From JAAZKA01 sp034926225 (lineage in GTDB: Bacteria; Bacillota; Clostridia; Oscillospirales; QAMX01): 64,000 bases of DNA. Position 1 is the first letter of the stretch. Every line of letters starts with the position of its first letter. The stretch covers positions 372,001-436,000 of the forward strand of contig JAYFRF010000001.1 in assembly GCA_034926225.1 (NCBI GenBank), in the 5' to 3' direction. The notes under the pieces were generated by a model. That model made no database searches, was not told where the DNA came from, and saw nothing but the letters and a program-made list of their open reading frames with translations. Shown here one piece after another: positions 37,663 through 46,336 of this stretch. The position numbers and the translations under genes were made by a program.

Positions 37663-37691
37663 ATACTATCATAATATTCATGATCTGTCAA
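37663..37691 (-). promoter_or_regulatory. Promoter of the ilv operon
   Basis: Minus strand TTGACA (37691-37686), 17-base spacer, TAGTAT (37668-37663). It would give a ~45-base untranslated stretch before the leader peptide. Confidence 0.7.
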
Positions 37692-37735
37692 TAGTAAATT
37701 CGAAATTTTTAAGCCAGGAGAATATAACTGTATTT

Positions 37736-39589
37736 TCATTGATAATACTGCGCCTGCGTAAACCATAGTGTATGATACTTACCGTCTCTGTCCGTAAGCA
37801 GAATGTCATGGCTACCGTGCTGAACGATTTCACCGTGGTCGAACACGATAATATCATCGCAGAAGCGGCAGGAGGACAGACGGTGGCTGATGTAAATAGC
37901 GGTTTTATCGCCGACGATTCTGCTGAATTTACTATAAATCTCGTACTCCGCGACAGGGTCGAGCGCGGCGGTCGGCTCATCGAGTACGATGAGCGGTGCG
38001 TTTTTATATAAAGCGCGGGCGAGTGCGATTTTTTGTGCTTCTCCACCGGATATCTCCACACCGCTTTCTTCGAAATCCTTATATAAATATGTTTCCACCC
38101 CGTCCGATAAAGTGTGCAGACGATTGCCGAAACCGGCTTCCATCAAACAGGACTCCACGCGGGAGCGGTCATAATATACAGAAGCCGCGACATTTTGAGC
38201 AAGAGAGAATGAAAAAAGTTTAAAGTCCTGAAAAACGATAGAAAAGAGTGACAGGTATTCATCGTAATCATACTTCTGGATGTTGATACCGTTTAAAAGG
38301 ATTTCCCCCTCGTCCGGGTCGTATAGACGGCATAGGAGCTTGATAAAGGTCGTCTTGCCGGAGCCGTTTTGCCCGACCACCGCCAACCGTTCACCGATGC
38401 GAAAACAAATTGAGACATGGCGCAGGGCGTAGGTATCGGTGTTGGGATATCGAAAGGATACATCGCGGAACTCGATTTCGTAAAGGTTATCCCCGCCGTC
38501 ACAGAAGGCGCGTTTTTCTACGGGAAGCGTTCCTTCGTATTTTTTATTGGGGATATCCAAGTAGTCATATAGGGCTTGTAAATGCTTACAGTAGACCGCA
38601 TTATCCGCCAAAACGAACAGCAACCCCTGTACCCCTTCCCCAAGGCGGCTCAGTACGCCGACATACTGCACCATGCTGCCGATGCCGAACGCGCCGTAGA
38701 AGGCTTTCAACACGACGAATATATAGCATAACGCGTTGCCGATACCGATGACGATACCGGCGACGGCGGGATAAAGAGACATCTTAAGGATCTGCCTGTC
38801 GGTATCCATATCGCTCTTTAAAAGCCTTTTGAGCATACGGTCGGCGATAAAACTCTGCCTGTAAATTCGTAAATCTTTGGCGCGGTCAGATGAAATATAC
38901 AGTTCGCGGCCAAACAGCATTGCCATACGATTGAACCATACGGTGCCCTTACACCAGTCCTCAAAGACACGGTTTTCATGGACAACGGCACGAGCGTTGC
39001 ATACTCCGCATAGAGATATGCCAAAAAGCAGCGCAAGCGCCCATAACGGATGATCGATAACAGGATTACCGGACTGCTGTATAAATAATGTCACCGTCAT
39101 GGAGACGGAAACAAGGATACTGACAATGTTTTCGACGAGTCCGGAGGTGCCCCAGACGAGCTGTGCAAGACCGTTGCCAAACATATACAGATTCTCTTCG
39201 GCTCTTTTGCGTTGGTGCTGTATTTCCGCATTTTCCAAATCTACAAAGTCCGCGGACATTTGCTTATCGGCGAAAACCTTTCCGAAAGAGTGCCACATTT
39301 GCGATTCCTTGGCACTGTTGACCTTGTCCAGAGTGTTCCTGATCAGCGATGCGGTAAAATTGACAAGTACCACAGCTGCCGCATAAATTACGATGAGCCG
39401 GAGGCTGCGTGCGCCGGACAGCTCGCCGATGATCTGTGCCGAGAACCAGATCGCCGCGAACGGCTGCAGGGAGGACACAAGCGCCGCCAATGCCTTGCCT
39501 TGTACGAGACCTGGGCAGTATTTGCTGAGAAGTCCAAAGCCGCGCCTGGTGATGGCGATGCGCTCCCGAAGGGTTAGTTTTTTCGTCAT
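37736..39589 (-). CDS. ABC exporter half-transporter (permease-ATPase fusion)
   Basis: A 617-residue type I exporter: membrane domain (~1-330, about six helices) fused to an ATPase. Walker A is GQNGSGKTT, the Q-loop lies in VFQDF, the signature is SGGEAQKIALARAL and Walker B is LIVLDEPTAALDP, with the H-loop in YISHRL. No C39 peptidase domain is present. Its ATG overlaps the stop of the preceding exporter gene (ATGA), so the two halves are made together and likely form a heterodimer. With a LytTR/GHKL pair upstream, export of a peptide or antibiotic defence is plausible; the substrate is unknown. Confidence 0.88.
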   Translation of the reverse strand: MTKKLTLRERIAITRRGFGLLSKYCPGLVQGKALAALVSSLQPFAAIWFSAQIIGELSGARSLRLIVIYAAAVVLVNFTASLIRNTLDKVNSAKESQMWHSFGKVFADKQMSADFVDLENAEIQHQRKRAEENLYMFGNGLAQLVWGTSGLVENIVSILVSVSMTVTLFIQQSGNPVIDHPLWALALLFGISLCGVCNARAVVHENRVFEDWCKGTVWFNRMAMLFGRELYISSDRAKDLRIYRQSFIADRMLKRLLKSDMDTDRQILKMSLYPAVAGIVIGIGNALCYIFVVLKAFYGAFGIGSMVQYVGVLSRLGEGVQGLLFVLADNAVYCKHLQALYDYLDIPNKKYEGTLPVEKRAFCDGGDNLYEIEFRDVSFRYPNTDTYALRHVSICFRIGERLAVVGQNGSGKTTFIKLLCRLYDPDEGEILLNGINIQKYDYDEYLSLFSIVFQDFKLFSFSLAQNVAASVYYDRSRVESCLMEAGFGNRLHTLSDGVETYLYKDFEESGVEISGGEAQKIALARALYKNAPLIVLDEPTAALDPVAEYEIYSKFSRIVGDKTAIYISHRLSSCRFCDDIIVFDHGEIVQHGSHDILLTDRDGKYHTLWFTQAQYYQ

Positions 39590-41439
39590 GCGTTCACCTT
39601 CTCGCCATCGGGATGCTCCCGGTAGTATTTCGCTTGTGTTTCAAACAGCTCAAAATACCGGCCTTTTTTCATAAGCAGCATTTCGTGCGTACCTTCCTCG
39701 ATGATTCTACCGTTCTCTATCAATAATATACGATCGCAAAAGCGCGTGGAAGCGAGCCGGTGCGAAATGAACACCGCCGAGTGACCACGCAGGATCTCGT
39801 CGTAGCTCTCGTACAGACGGCTCTCCGCAATCGGGTCCAGTGCGGCTGTCGGCTCATCGAGTATCATCACCGGCGCGTCCTTGTACAGCGCGCGGGCTAA
39901 GAGAAGCTTCTGTATCTCACCGCCGGAAAACTCAACACCGTCGTCATAAATTGTCCTGCCGAACTCGCTTTTAAGTCCCTTTGGCAGCGATTCGATTTTC
40001 TCCCATAATCCAGCCGTTTTAAGACAGCGCCGAACCCTGTCCAAATCAATCTGTGCCGTGACCGACTCCGCGACGATTTCCTCGATGGTGACGGGCAGAA
40101 TGCTGTGATGCTGGAACACGGCGGAAAAAAGCCGATAATACGCTATACGATTGTACGCTTTCACATCGTCACCGTTATAACATACCATGCCGCCCGTCGG
40201 ATCTGTCAATCCGCAGATAAGCTTGACAAGCGTCGTTTTCCCGGCGCCGTTAAGACCCACTACGGCCAGATGCTCCCCCGCCTTGAGTGTCAGGCTGACG
40301 TCTTGAAGTGTGTCAGCATCCGCACCCTCATAACGATAGCGGACATGGCATAGCTCGATGGTTTTCGGGGCTGCCATTAACCCATCCGTCTCGATCCCGC
40401 CTTCGCGCCGATAGTTTTCCGGGTAATCCAGATAGGCACGCAGGTAATTGAATGAAAGACTTGTACGATTAAGGGTGTTGATTTGCCCCAGAATTCCGCT
40501 GAGCCATACTGAAAATCCGGTGATCACACCGAAATACAGTACAAAATCCGCGACCCCGATATGAGAGGTGAGCACGAGGTACAAGAGATAGGCGTATGCC
40601 GCGCCCTCGCGCAGCATGGACAGACCGCTGTCCAACACGGATACGCCGAAGACCTTCGCGGCATACCGGCGATACCAACCGGCAAGACCTGCCAGATTTA
40701 TATTATAGAGCTTATCAAACCAGGCGGCGATGCGATACAGACGGATATCTTTGGCGGAGCGTAAATCGCCGGAGCTGTTGTTGATGTAATCCGTCCGTTG
40801 CTGATAGCCGATCTTTTCCTTGTTGTTGTCCGATGTCCAACGGACAATTTGTTTATTCAGAAAATAGCTCGCAAGCGTTGTGGAGATCAAAAACAGAACA
40901 ATAGACGGGCTGAGTTTGGCGAGAATGCCAAAATATAAAAGGAAGCCCAGAGCGTTTGAGAGCAGTGTGATACTGTTTTCATAGATCACCGCCATCGGCG
41001 AATCATGGCCGTTACAAACGGTAAAGACTTCGGATTGCAGCTTCCTAAAGTGCTCCCTTTCCTGATTCTCATAGTCGGTGGTCATGCCTTTATAGGCGAT
41101 TTTTCCGGTGTAATAGGTGTTCATTCGATATTTTTGGAAATAAACAATCTTCTGAATGAAAATTTTCAGACCGGAAAGGATCGCAATCCCCAAAGTAAAC
41201 GCAAGCGTCACCACCGCAAGGCTTTTCACGCCGTCGTCGGAGGTGATCCTCTGTATAACGACCTTGGGCAGGAATGTGGTCAGTACCGGCAGCGCCGTAT
41301 TCACAAGAATCGCCAGCCCACACCACATGAGGAGCGGCGGATAACAGTCAAGTGTGTTTTGAAAGCAGAACGACAGATTCCGGATTAGTGAATATTCGTT
41401 CACATTCATCTCGTTTGACTTGCTCTTTTTCTTTTTCAA
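39586..41439 (-). CDS. ABC exporter half-transporter (permease-ATPase fusion)
   Basis: A 617-residue partner of the following gene, with the same layout: six-helix membrane domain (~1-340) and ATPase with Walker A GLNGAGKTT, signature SGGEIQKLLLARAL and Walker B MILDEPTAALDP. The best start is TTG 41439, eight bases after AGGAGG; the in-frame GTG at 41448 overlaps that site. About 90 bases separate it from the GHKL kinase gene upstream on the same strand. The two halves are too diverged to be a recent copy. Confidence 0.88.
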   Translation of the reverse strand: MKKKKSKSNEMNVNEYSLIRNLSFCFQNTLDCYPPLLMWCGLAILVNTALPVLTTFLPKVVIQRITSDDGVKSLAVVTLAFTLGIAILSGLKIFIQKIVYFQKYRMNTYYTGKIAYKGMTTDYENQEREHFRKLQSEVFTVCNGHDSPMAVIYENSITLLSNALGFLLYFGILAKLSPSIVLFLISTTLASYFLNKQIVRWTSDNNKEKIGYQQRTDYINNSSGDLRSAKDIRLYRIAAWFDKLYNINLAGLAGWYRRYAAKVFGVSVLDSGLSMLREGAAYAYLLYLVLTSHIGVADFVLYFGVITGFSVWLSGILGQINTLNRTSLSFNYLRAYLDYPENYRREGGIETDGLMAAPKTIELCHVRYRYEGADADTLQDVSLTLKAGEHLAVVGLNGAGKTTLVKLICGLTDPTGGMVCYNGDDVKAYNRIAYYRLFSAVFQHHSILPVTIEEIVAESVTAQIDLDRVRRCLKTAGLWEKIESLPKGLKSEFGRTIYDDGVEFSGGEIQKLLLARALYKDAPVMILDEPTAALDPIAESRLYESYDEILRGHSAVFISHRLASTRFCDRILLIENGRIIEEGTHEMLLMKKGRYFELFETQAKYYREHPDGEKVNA

Positions 41440-41528
41440 TCCGTTCACCTCCTGCCGTCATACTACCACAAATAACCGTTCCCCTGTTGCTTTCGGCACG
41501 AACGGTTGAAATATGAGCACGAATTACA

Positions 41529-42197
41529 TCACAGCGGAAGCATGACCTCGGTAGCGAACACGCCTTCCTCGCTTTGGCGGTTGACATAGCCGTCGTATTT
41601 GTCGGCGATGGTATCTACACGTATGAGCCCGAAGCCGTGACTCGCGCTGTTTTTTGTAGACAGGTAAGTTTTCCTTGACTTTTTAATCTCACCGCCAAAG
41701 GAGTTTGATATTGAAAGGTAAAGCTGCCCCTTCAGAATGCCGATGAAAACGCGGATGAATCTATTCGTGTCCACGGGTTGTTGCAGACATGCTTCCATGG
41801 CGTTGTCAAGTAAATTCCCGATGATCACACAGAGGTCAATTTCAGAAATTTTTAATCCCGACGGGACGATGGCTTTCGCGTTGACGGAAATGCCCTTAGA
41901 GTTGATGAGGGACAGCTTACTGTTCAGTATCGCATCGACCATCACATTCCCGGTTTTGATAACGGTATCCACAGTGGTCAGATCATCGTTCAGTCTGAGC
42001 AAATATTCACGCGTCTGCTCCTCGTTTCCGCAGAGAGCGAGTAAGGTCTGAATATGGTTATGATAATCATGCCTCCAGCCGCGCATGGTTTTATAGATGT
42101 TCTGTACCTCATTACAGTGACGGGTGATGAGATCGCTCTGATACGCTGCGATACGGCGGTCGATGAATTTGCCAAGCAACAGGTTTGTAAGCCCCAT
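41529..42197 (-). CDS. Soluble GHKL-type sensor histidine kinase
   Basis: A 222-residue kinase of the AgrC/BlpH catalytic class with no membrane segments. Phospho-acceptor motif MRGWRHDYHNHIQTL (about 38-52); N-box NLLDNAMEAC; G-box HGFGLIRV. ATG 42197 has AGAGGT seven bases upstream, one base after the stop of the LytTR gene. A longer in-frame version from 42284 would still add no helix and overlaps the regulator. AgrC-type kinases usually carry five to seven helices, so the sensor part is absent; it may read a cytoplasmic signal or depend on another membrane protein. Confidence 0.82.
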   Translation of the reverse strand: MGLTNLLLGKFIDRRIAAYQSDLITRHCNEVQNIYKTMRGWRHDYHNHIQTLLALCGNEEQTREYLLRLNDDLTTVDTVIKTGNVMVDAILNSKLSLINSKGISVNAKAIVPSGLKISEIDLCVIIGNLLDNAMEACLQQPVDTNRFIRVFIGILKGQLYLSISNSFGGEIKKSRKTYLSTKNSASHGFGLIRVDTIADKYDGYVNRQSEEGVFATEVMLPL

Positions 42198-42198
42198 A

Positions 42199-42909
42199 TT
42201 AAGTACCTCTGTAAAATCGGATGAACGCCTGATTGACGGCGGCATATCGGCTGCGAGAGAGCGGAAGCTTGTCGCCGGAATCAAGCGTGATTTCCGTCCT
42301 GGTTATACTGCGGATATGCTGCACGCCGACGATATAGGAACGATGGCAGCGGATGAAGGCCGTACCCATCTGTATCTCGATATCGGATATGCTCATTTGC
42401 ACGTCGAAAGCCGAGGTAATAGTTGTGACCCGACAGGTATGAGCAAATGCTTCGACGCTGATGATATCCCCTTCACGGATACGGTGCGATTCGCCATCGG
42501 CTTTCAAAAGAATAGAGCGTTCCGCCTGCCCAAGCCTAGCGGCGGCACGGGAAAGGACGTCGCAGAGCTTGCCGAAAACTACCGGTTTGAGCAAGTAGTG
42601 AAGCGCGGAGACTTCATAGCCCTCGGCGATGAAATCCGGGAAGCCTGTAATGAAGACGATTTGCACCGTGCTGTTGTCGCGGCGAAGCTTTCGCGCAAGT
42701 TCCACGCCGTTCATAGCGCCCATTTCTATATCCAGCAAAAGGATATCGTAGGACGGATCCTCTGCGTATTGAAACAAGAACGCTTCTGCCGATTGGTAAG
42801 TATTAATCAGAACGCGATTATCACATAAATCGGCCCATTTTTTAGCCAAGGAAGACAAGTAAGCGAGAACCTCGGCATTGTCGTCACAGATGGCGATGCG
42901 GTAAAGCAT
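42199..42909 (-). CDS. LytTR-family response regulator
   Basis: A 236-residue AgrA-type regulator. Receiver: IAICDDN acidic pocket, phospho-Asp in ILLLDIEM, Lys in YLLKPVVF. C-terminal LytTR DNA-binding domain (about 130-236) with FIRCHRSYIVGVQHI and LPLSRSRYAAVNQAF. ATG 42909 follows GGGAGG by nine bases. First gene of an apparent four-gene operon with the soluble kinase and the paired ABC exporter, which it probably controls. Confidence 0.92.
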   Translation of the reverse strand: MLYRIAICDDNAEVLAYLSSLAKKWADLCDNRVLINTYQSAEAFLFQYAEDPSYDILLLDIEMGAMNGVELARKLRRDNSTVQIVFITGFPDFIAEGYEVSALHYLLKPVVFGKLCDVLSRAAARLGQAERSILLKADGESHRIREGDIISVEAFAHTCRVTTITSAFDVQMSISDIEIQMGTAFIRCHRSYIVGVQHIRSITRTEITLDSGDKLPLSRSRYAAVNQAFIRFYRGT

Positions 42910-42954
42910 AAGGGTTTTCCTCCCAGACATGGATGCGTATAGGTTTACTATAAC

Positions 42955-43006
42955 ATAAAAAAGGAGATATGGCTACTGCTATTACGCAGGACATAACTCC
43001 TTTTAT
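42955..43006 (-). terminator. Terminator of the DUF1648 protein gene
   Basis: Arms of AAAAGGAG(A)TATG with CATA(A)CTCCTTTT, 20-base loop; on the minus strand T-rich DNA follows. It separates the small membrane protein gene from the LytTR operon. Confidence 0.6.
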
Positions 43007-43085
43007 AAGCGATGCAATTTCATAGTATAATAATATTTCTTCACTTTGGTATGGTCAATAGATAACTCGTCCGTGCGTATGGCCG

Positions 43086-43373
43086 TTACAAGTTGATCCA
43101 TAACGTCAAGAGCATAACAATCACCATAACAATGGCAATGATAAGGTTTTTAACCGTTTTTTCCTCCCGTATGTAAGCGACGGAAAAAATACCGCATAGT
43201 ACAACCGGTACACCAAGTGCTGCCGGTTTCGGCAATGTTGTCGGGGTCTGTCCGGCAGTGGTGATTTGAACGATGAGTCGGTCCGGGAGGATGATGTAGC
43301 CGATAACGGCAATGGTTAACGCGACGAGAATAAGAAGAAGTGCGATGGTGCGTTTCTTTTGTACGGTACCCAT
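43086..43373 (-). CDS. DUF1648 / SdpI-like small membrane protein
   Basis: A 95-residue protein with three helices. The first helix followed by ILPDRLIVQITTAGQ and a second hydrophobic stretch matches the DUF1648 pattern, as seen in SdpI-type immunity and signalling proteins. It lacks the rest of SdpI. ATG 43373 has AAGGGAG nine bases upstream. No partner is obvious; it lies alone between the LytTR operon and a TetR cluster. Confidence 0.65.
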   Translation of the reverse strand: MGTVQKKRTIALLLILVALTIAVIGYIILPDRLIVQITTAGQTPTTLPKPAALGVPVVLCGIFSVAYIREEKTVKNLIIAIVMVIVMLLTLWINL

Positions 43374-43581
43374 TAGATGATCTCCCTTACTTTAGTCGTA
43401 ATATATGGTGCGCAGGATCCTGTGATTGTCGATCGTTAATAAAGAACCGGCTGTTTTTAGTGACCGACGTATAGAGAAATCCCTTTTTGAGTATTGTATC
43501 ATATATATTTGTAAAAATCAATCTTTTTTAAGATGGATCAAGGTGTATACAGTTAAACATCCTTAGCTCGCAGTATCCCTT

Positions 43582-44037
43582 TTACTGCGGTTCCATTTTG
43601 GTACTGATAACCACTTTGCATTGGTCATCGATCATTAAGGTACTCTCAACCGTAATATGCTGCGCATCCATTTTACTCGCGGCGGATAACATGGCGATCA
43701 TGGGGTCAAGGCACCACCCATGACAGGGATTCGCTCCCCCCATCTTCTTGGACAGCGAACAGAGTTTGCACGAAGTCGCTGTGGCTGTATAACCGTCCTC
43801 GGTTTTTTCCACAGACCAATTTGCACAGCCATAGATTTCCGAAAGCTTGTAAAAAACATCCTCAACACTTTCAATGCCCAATTGCTGATTCAAATAAGGC
43901 GCCGACTGTGTCTGCCTTTCTTTCCTTCTTTCAACAATCGTATCGAGCGCTTTCAACTTGTCGTATGTGTTGACTGTCTCGGCTACGGATGCCGCATATG
44001 TGTATTGCAGTATGGCGAGTCTCTTTTCGATATCCAT
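43582..44037 (-). CDS. Uncharacterised protein with conserved Cys motif
   Basis: A 151-residue cytoplasmic protein: N-terminal helical part (MDIEKRLAILQYTYAASVAE) and a later domain with CKLCSLSKKMGGANPC and CHGWCLDPM. Five clustered Cys suggest a metal or Fe-S centre, or redox chemistry. It resembles small proteins sometimes grouped with ATC-hydrolase-like families, but I cannot assign it. ATG 44037 follows AAGGAGAG. Its promoter region holds a 20-base palindrome identical in core to that of the TetR gene just upstream, so it is likely that regulator's target. Confidence 0.6.
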   Translation of the reverse strand: MDIEKRLAILQYTYAASVAETVNTYDKLKALDTIVERRKERQTQSAPYLNQQLGIESVEDVFYKLSEIYGCANWSVEKTEDGYTATATSCKLCSLSKKMGGANPCHGWCLDPMIAMLSAASKMDAQHITVESTLMIDDQCKVVISTKMEPQ

Positions 44038-44060
44038 TTTTGTCTCTCCTTTAATAATTT

Positions 44061-44080
44061 ATATTAACGTTCGTTAATAT
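44061..44080. promoter_or_regulatory. TetR operator upstream of the Cys-motif gene
   Basis: ATATTAACGTTCGTTAATAT, a perfect 20-base palindrome 24 bases before the start of the Cys-motif gene, sharing TAACGTTCGTTA with the site before the TetR gene. Confidence 0.75.
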
Positions 44081-44142
44081 CAGGTAAGCATAAATCCGCA
44101 TTATCCATGCCATACGGGTTTTTGTTTAATTTGAGGAGGAAA

Positions 44143-44703
44143 TTATACACTTCCCCGCAGAACAATGGTAATCTCTTCGCGAATTTCTTTTTCTGGCAGA
44201 TATCTGTTTTTTACAACGATGCTATCGATCAGCGTTTCCAACAAATGGACCAAGGTTCTCACAACCGCGGTATCGTTATCCGTATTTTTCAGATAAGGCT
44301 GTAAAATATGAAAATGTCGAGGAAGTATGGTCTTTTCCCACTCATCCATGATCCCCATCAATTCCTCATCGCCGTCAAAGGACAAATAAACCTTGACTCC
44401 GAGCCGGTACACTTGTTTATCGTAACGGCTCAGAGCATTTAGATCATACACGAATTTTGTGTAAAAATCTATGACATCATTGATTTTTAAAAGCGAAGCC
44501 TGCCTTTTTATAAGATTGAAAAATTCCTTTTTAATGATTTCATCAAAAAGTTCTTTTTTATTTTTATAGTAATAATAGATCATCGGCAGAGAGCAGTTTA
44601 CATCGTTGGCAATATTACGGATAGTCGTTCCATGATAACCATTGGCATTAAAGTGTTCAACCGCTACTTCTTTAATTCGTTCTCGTAAATCCTGATCTGA
44701 CAT
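44143..44703 (-). CDS. TetR-family transcriptional regulator
   Basis: A 186-residue repressor. N-terminal HTH: RIKEVAVEHFNANGYHGTTIRNIANDVNCSLPMIYYYYKNK-type, with the recognition helix at SLPMIYYYYKNK (about 34-45). The C-terminal helical ligand domain is not specific. ATG 44703 follows GAGGGTG by eight bases. The same operator core precedes this gene and the next one, so autoregulation and control of the Cys-motif gene are inferred. Confidence 0.88.
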   Translation of the reverse strand: MSDQDLRERIKEVAVEHFNANGYHGTTIRNIANDVNCSLPMIYYYYKNKKELFDEIIKKEFFNLIKRQASLLKINDVIDFYTKFVYDLNALSRYDKQVYRLGVKVYLSFDGDEELMGIMDEWEKTILPRHFHILQPYLKNTDNDTAVVRTLVHLLETLIDSIVVKNRYLPEKEIREEITIVLRGSV

Positions 44704-44719
44704 AATACGCACCCTCATA

Positions 44720-44740
44720 TTTAACGTTCGTTAGTATTAT
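44720..44740. promoter_or_regulatory. TetR autoregulatory operator
   Basis: TAACGTTCGTTA at the centre of an imperfect palindrome, about 20 bases before the TetR start; it matches the core of the 44061-44080 site. Confidence 0.65.
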
Positions 44741-44853
44741 ATTTGATTCACCTCTCGATGTCAATAGTATATAGAAATATTTTTTCCAGCAACGAAATTC
44801 GCTATGTTAAATTTTAGCAGTGTAATCCATTCAAAATTTTTTTCCTAAACATA

Positions 44854-44882
44854 TTGACAAAATTTGATTTGACGCATATAAT
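44854..44882 (+). promoter_or_regulatory. Consensus promoter of the arsenic operon
   Basis: TTGACA (44854) and TATAAT (44877) with a 17-base spacer: both boxes match sigma-A consensus. Confidence 0.88.
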
Positions 44883-44889
44883 AGCAGCA

Positions 44890-44910
44890 TATCGAATATT
44901 CTTGATTTGA
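44890..44910. promoter_or_regulatory. Probable ArsR operator
   Basis: An imperfect inverted repeat around GAATATTC, flanked by ATC and GAT, just downstream of the -10 box and before the ArsR start, where a repressor would block transcription. Confidence 0.5.
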
Positions 44911-44919
44911 GGTGATCAA

Positions 44920-45234
44920 TTGGCAACCGTTTATGATGAACACGCTAAGGTTTTTAAAGCGTTTTGCGATGAAAAGCGCTTGCGAATACTTGAGCTGCTG
45001 CGCGGCGGGGAAAAATGCGCCTGTGTTTTGCAGGAACAGCTGGACTTGGGGCAGTCGGGGCTTTCTTACCACATGAAGCTTCTGGTCGAATCCGGCATTG
45101 TGGAAAGTCGGCAGGAGGGAAAATGGACACACTACAAAATCAGTGAAAAAGGCAGTACTTATGCAGGTACTCTGCTGAAGGAGCTGACAACGCCGAACGC
45201 GGTTACAGAAGAAAAAGACTGCCGTGATAAATAA
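44920..45234 (+). CDS. arsR: ArsR/SmtB-family arsenic-responsive repressor
   Basis: A 104-residue winged-helix repressor. The ELLRGGEKCACVLQEQLDL segment carries the CxC arsenic-binding motif near the start of helix 3, followed by the recognition helix GQSGLSYHMKLLVESGIVESR and a wing (GKWTHYKIS). It binds As(III), releases DNA and opens the operon. The start is TTG 44920, six bases after GAGGTG. First gene of the arsenic operon. Confidence 0.93.
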   Translation: MATVYDEHAKVFKAFCDEKRLRILELLRGGEKCACVLQEQLDLGQSGLSYHMKLLVESGIVESRQEGKWTHYKISEKGSTYAGTLLKELTTPNAVTEEKDCRDK

Positions 45235-45311
45235 GCTATAACAATGGCTTTTAAACAACAGAACGCATCATATTTATTTGATGTTTTTTATGAAAGTGAG
45301 GCTTATAACCT

Positions 45312-46325
45312 GTGCAGATATTAAAAGAAATTTGGGACTTTTTTCAGTATCAGATCCTCGGTATGAAATGGCTGGATTCGCTGATTGGAAACGGGCTAAC
45401 GAGACTGGGACTGGATGTGTCCACCCGCCTAGTTGGCAGCATCGAGTTTTTTTTCTATGATGTGATTAAAATCACAGTACTGCTGTGTTTCCTGATCTTT
45501 CTCATCAGTTACATTCAAAGCTATTTCCCACCGGAAAGAAGTAAGAAAATATTAGGTCGGTTCCACGGCATCGGGGCAAACACCGTGGCGGCCTTGCTTG
45601 GTACGGTAACTCCTTTTTGCTCCTGCTCCTCCATTCCCTTGTTCATCGGGTTTACGTCGGCCGGGCTTCCCGTCGGCGTGACGTTCTCGTTCCTTATCTC
45701 TTCCCCAATGGTTGATCTTGGCTCACTGCTTCTGTTGATGAGTATTTTTGGTGCGAAAGTTGCTGTCATTTATGTAATTGTCGGTCTGATTATCGCTGTT
45801 GTCGGCGGTACGATTATAGAAAAGTTACACATGGAGAAACATGGGGAAAGCTTTATTCTGACCGCCGGAAACGTGGATATCGCAGCTCCTGACCTGACGA
45901 AAAAAGACAGACTGATCTATGCGAAAGAACAGATGCTGTCCACTTTTAAAAAAGTATTTCCATATATCCTGATCGGCGTGGGTATCGGTGCAATTATTCA
46001 CAACTGGATTCCTGAAGAATGGGTGAACGCTGTACTCGGCAGCAATAACCCGTTCGGTGTCGTATTGGCAACGCTTGTCGGTGTTCCGATGTATGCCGAT
46101 ATATTCGGCACAATTCCCATTGCGGAAGCGCTGCTGTCAAAAGGCGCACAGCTCGGTACCATTCTTTCGTTTATGATGGCCGTTACCACGCTGTCCCTGC
46201 CGTCAATGATCATGCTGCGAAAGGCTGTCAAACCAAAGCTGCTGGCGCTGTTCATCACAATCTGTACCATTGGCATCATCATCGTAGGTTACTTTTTTAA
46301 CGCCATTCAAAATTATATTATATAG
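45312..46325 (+). CDS. ArsP-like permease
   Basis: A 337-residue polytopic membrane protein of the PF03773-type permease family, with about eight helices. The signature TPFCSCSSIPLFIGF (about 98-112) includes the Cys pair used by ArsP-type exporters of trivalent organoarsenicals; a matching repeat near VGVPMYADIFGTIP lies in the second half. The start is GTG 45312 with GTGAGG upstream at slightly long spacing. Placed second in the operon. Whether it exports organoarsenicals or another soft metal species cannot be read from sequence. Confidence 0.8.
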   Translation: MQILKEIWDFFQYQILGMKWLDSLIGNGLTRLGLDVSTRLVGSIEFFFYDVIKITVLLCFLIFLISYIQSYFPPERSKKILGRFHGIGANTVAALLGTVTPFCSCSSIPLFIGFTSAGLPVGVTFSFLISSPMVDLGSLLLLMSIFGAKVAVIYVIVGLIIAVVGGTIIEKLHMEKHGESFILTAGNVDIAAPDLTKKDRLIYAKEQMLSTFKKVFPYILIGVGIGAIIHNWIPEEWVNAVLGSNNPFGVVLATLVGVPMYADIFGTIPIAEALLSKGAQLGTILSFMMAVTTLSLPSMIMLRKAVKPKLLALFITICTIGIIIVGYFFNAIQNYII

Positions 46326-46336
46326 GAGAAGCTGTT

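Larger units (their letters stand above)
37421..37735 (-). other. ilv operon leader region
   Basis: A 315-base gap fully used for regulation: promoter 37663-37691, leader peptide gene 37499-37612 and attenuator hairpin 37444-37485 just before ilvB. No T-box consensus (AGGGTGGNACCGCG) is present. Confidence 0.7.

Noticed and set aside
37421..37735. A T-box riboswitch before ilvB
   Set aside because: No AGGGTGGNACCGCG-like antiterminator bulge or specifier stem was found, while the leader peptide explains the layout.
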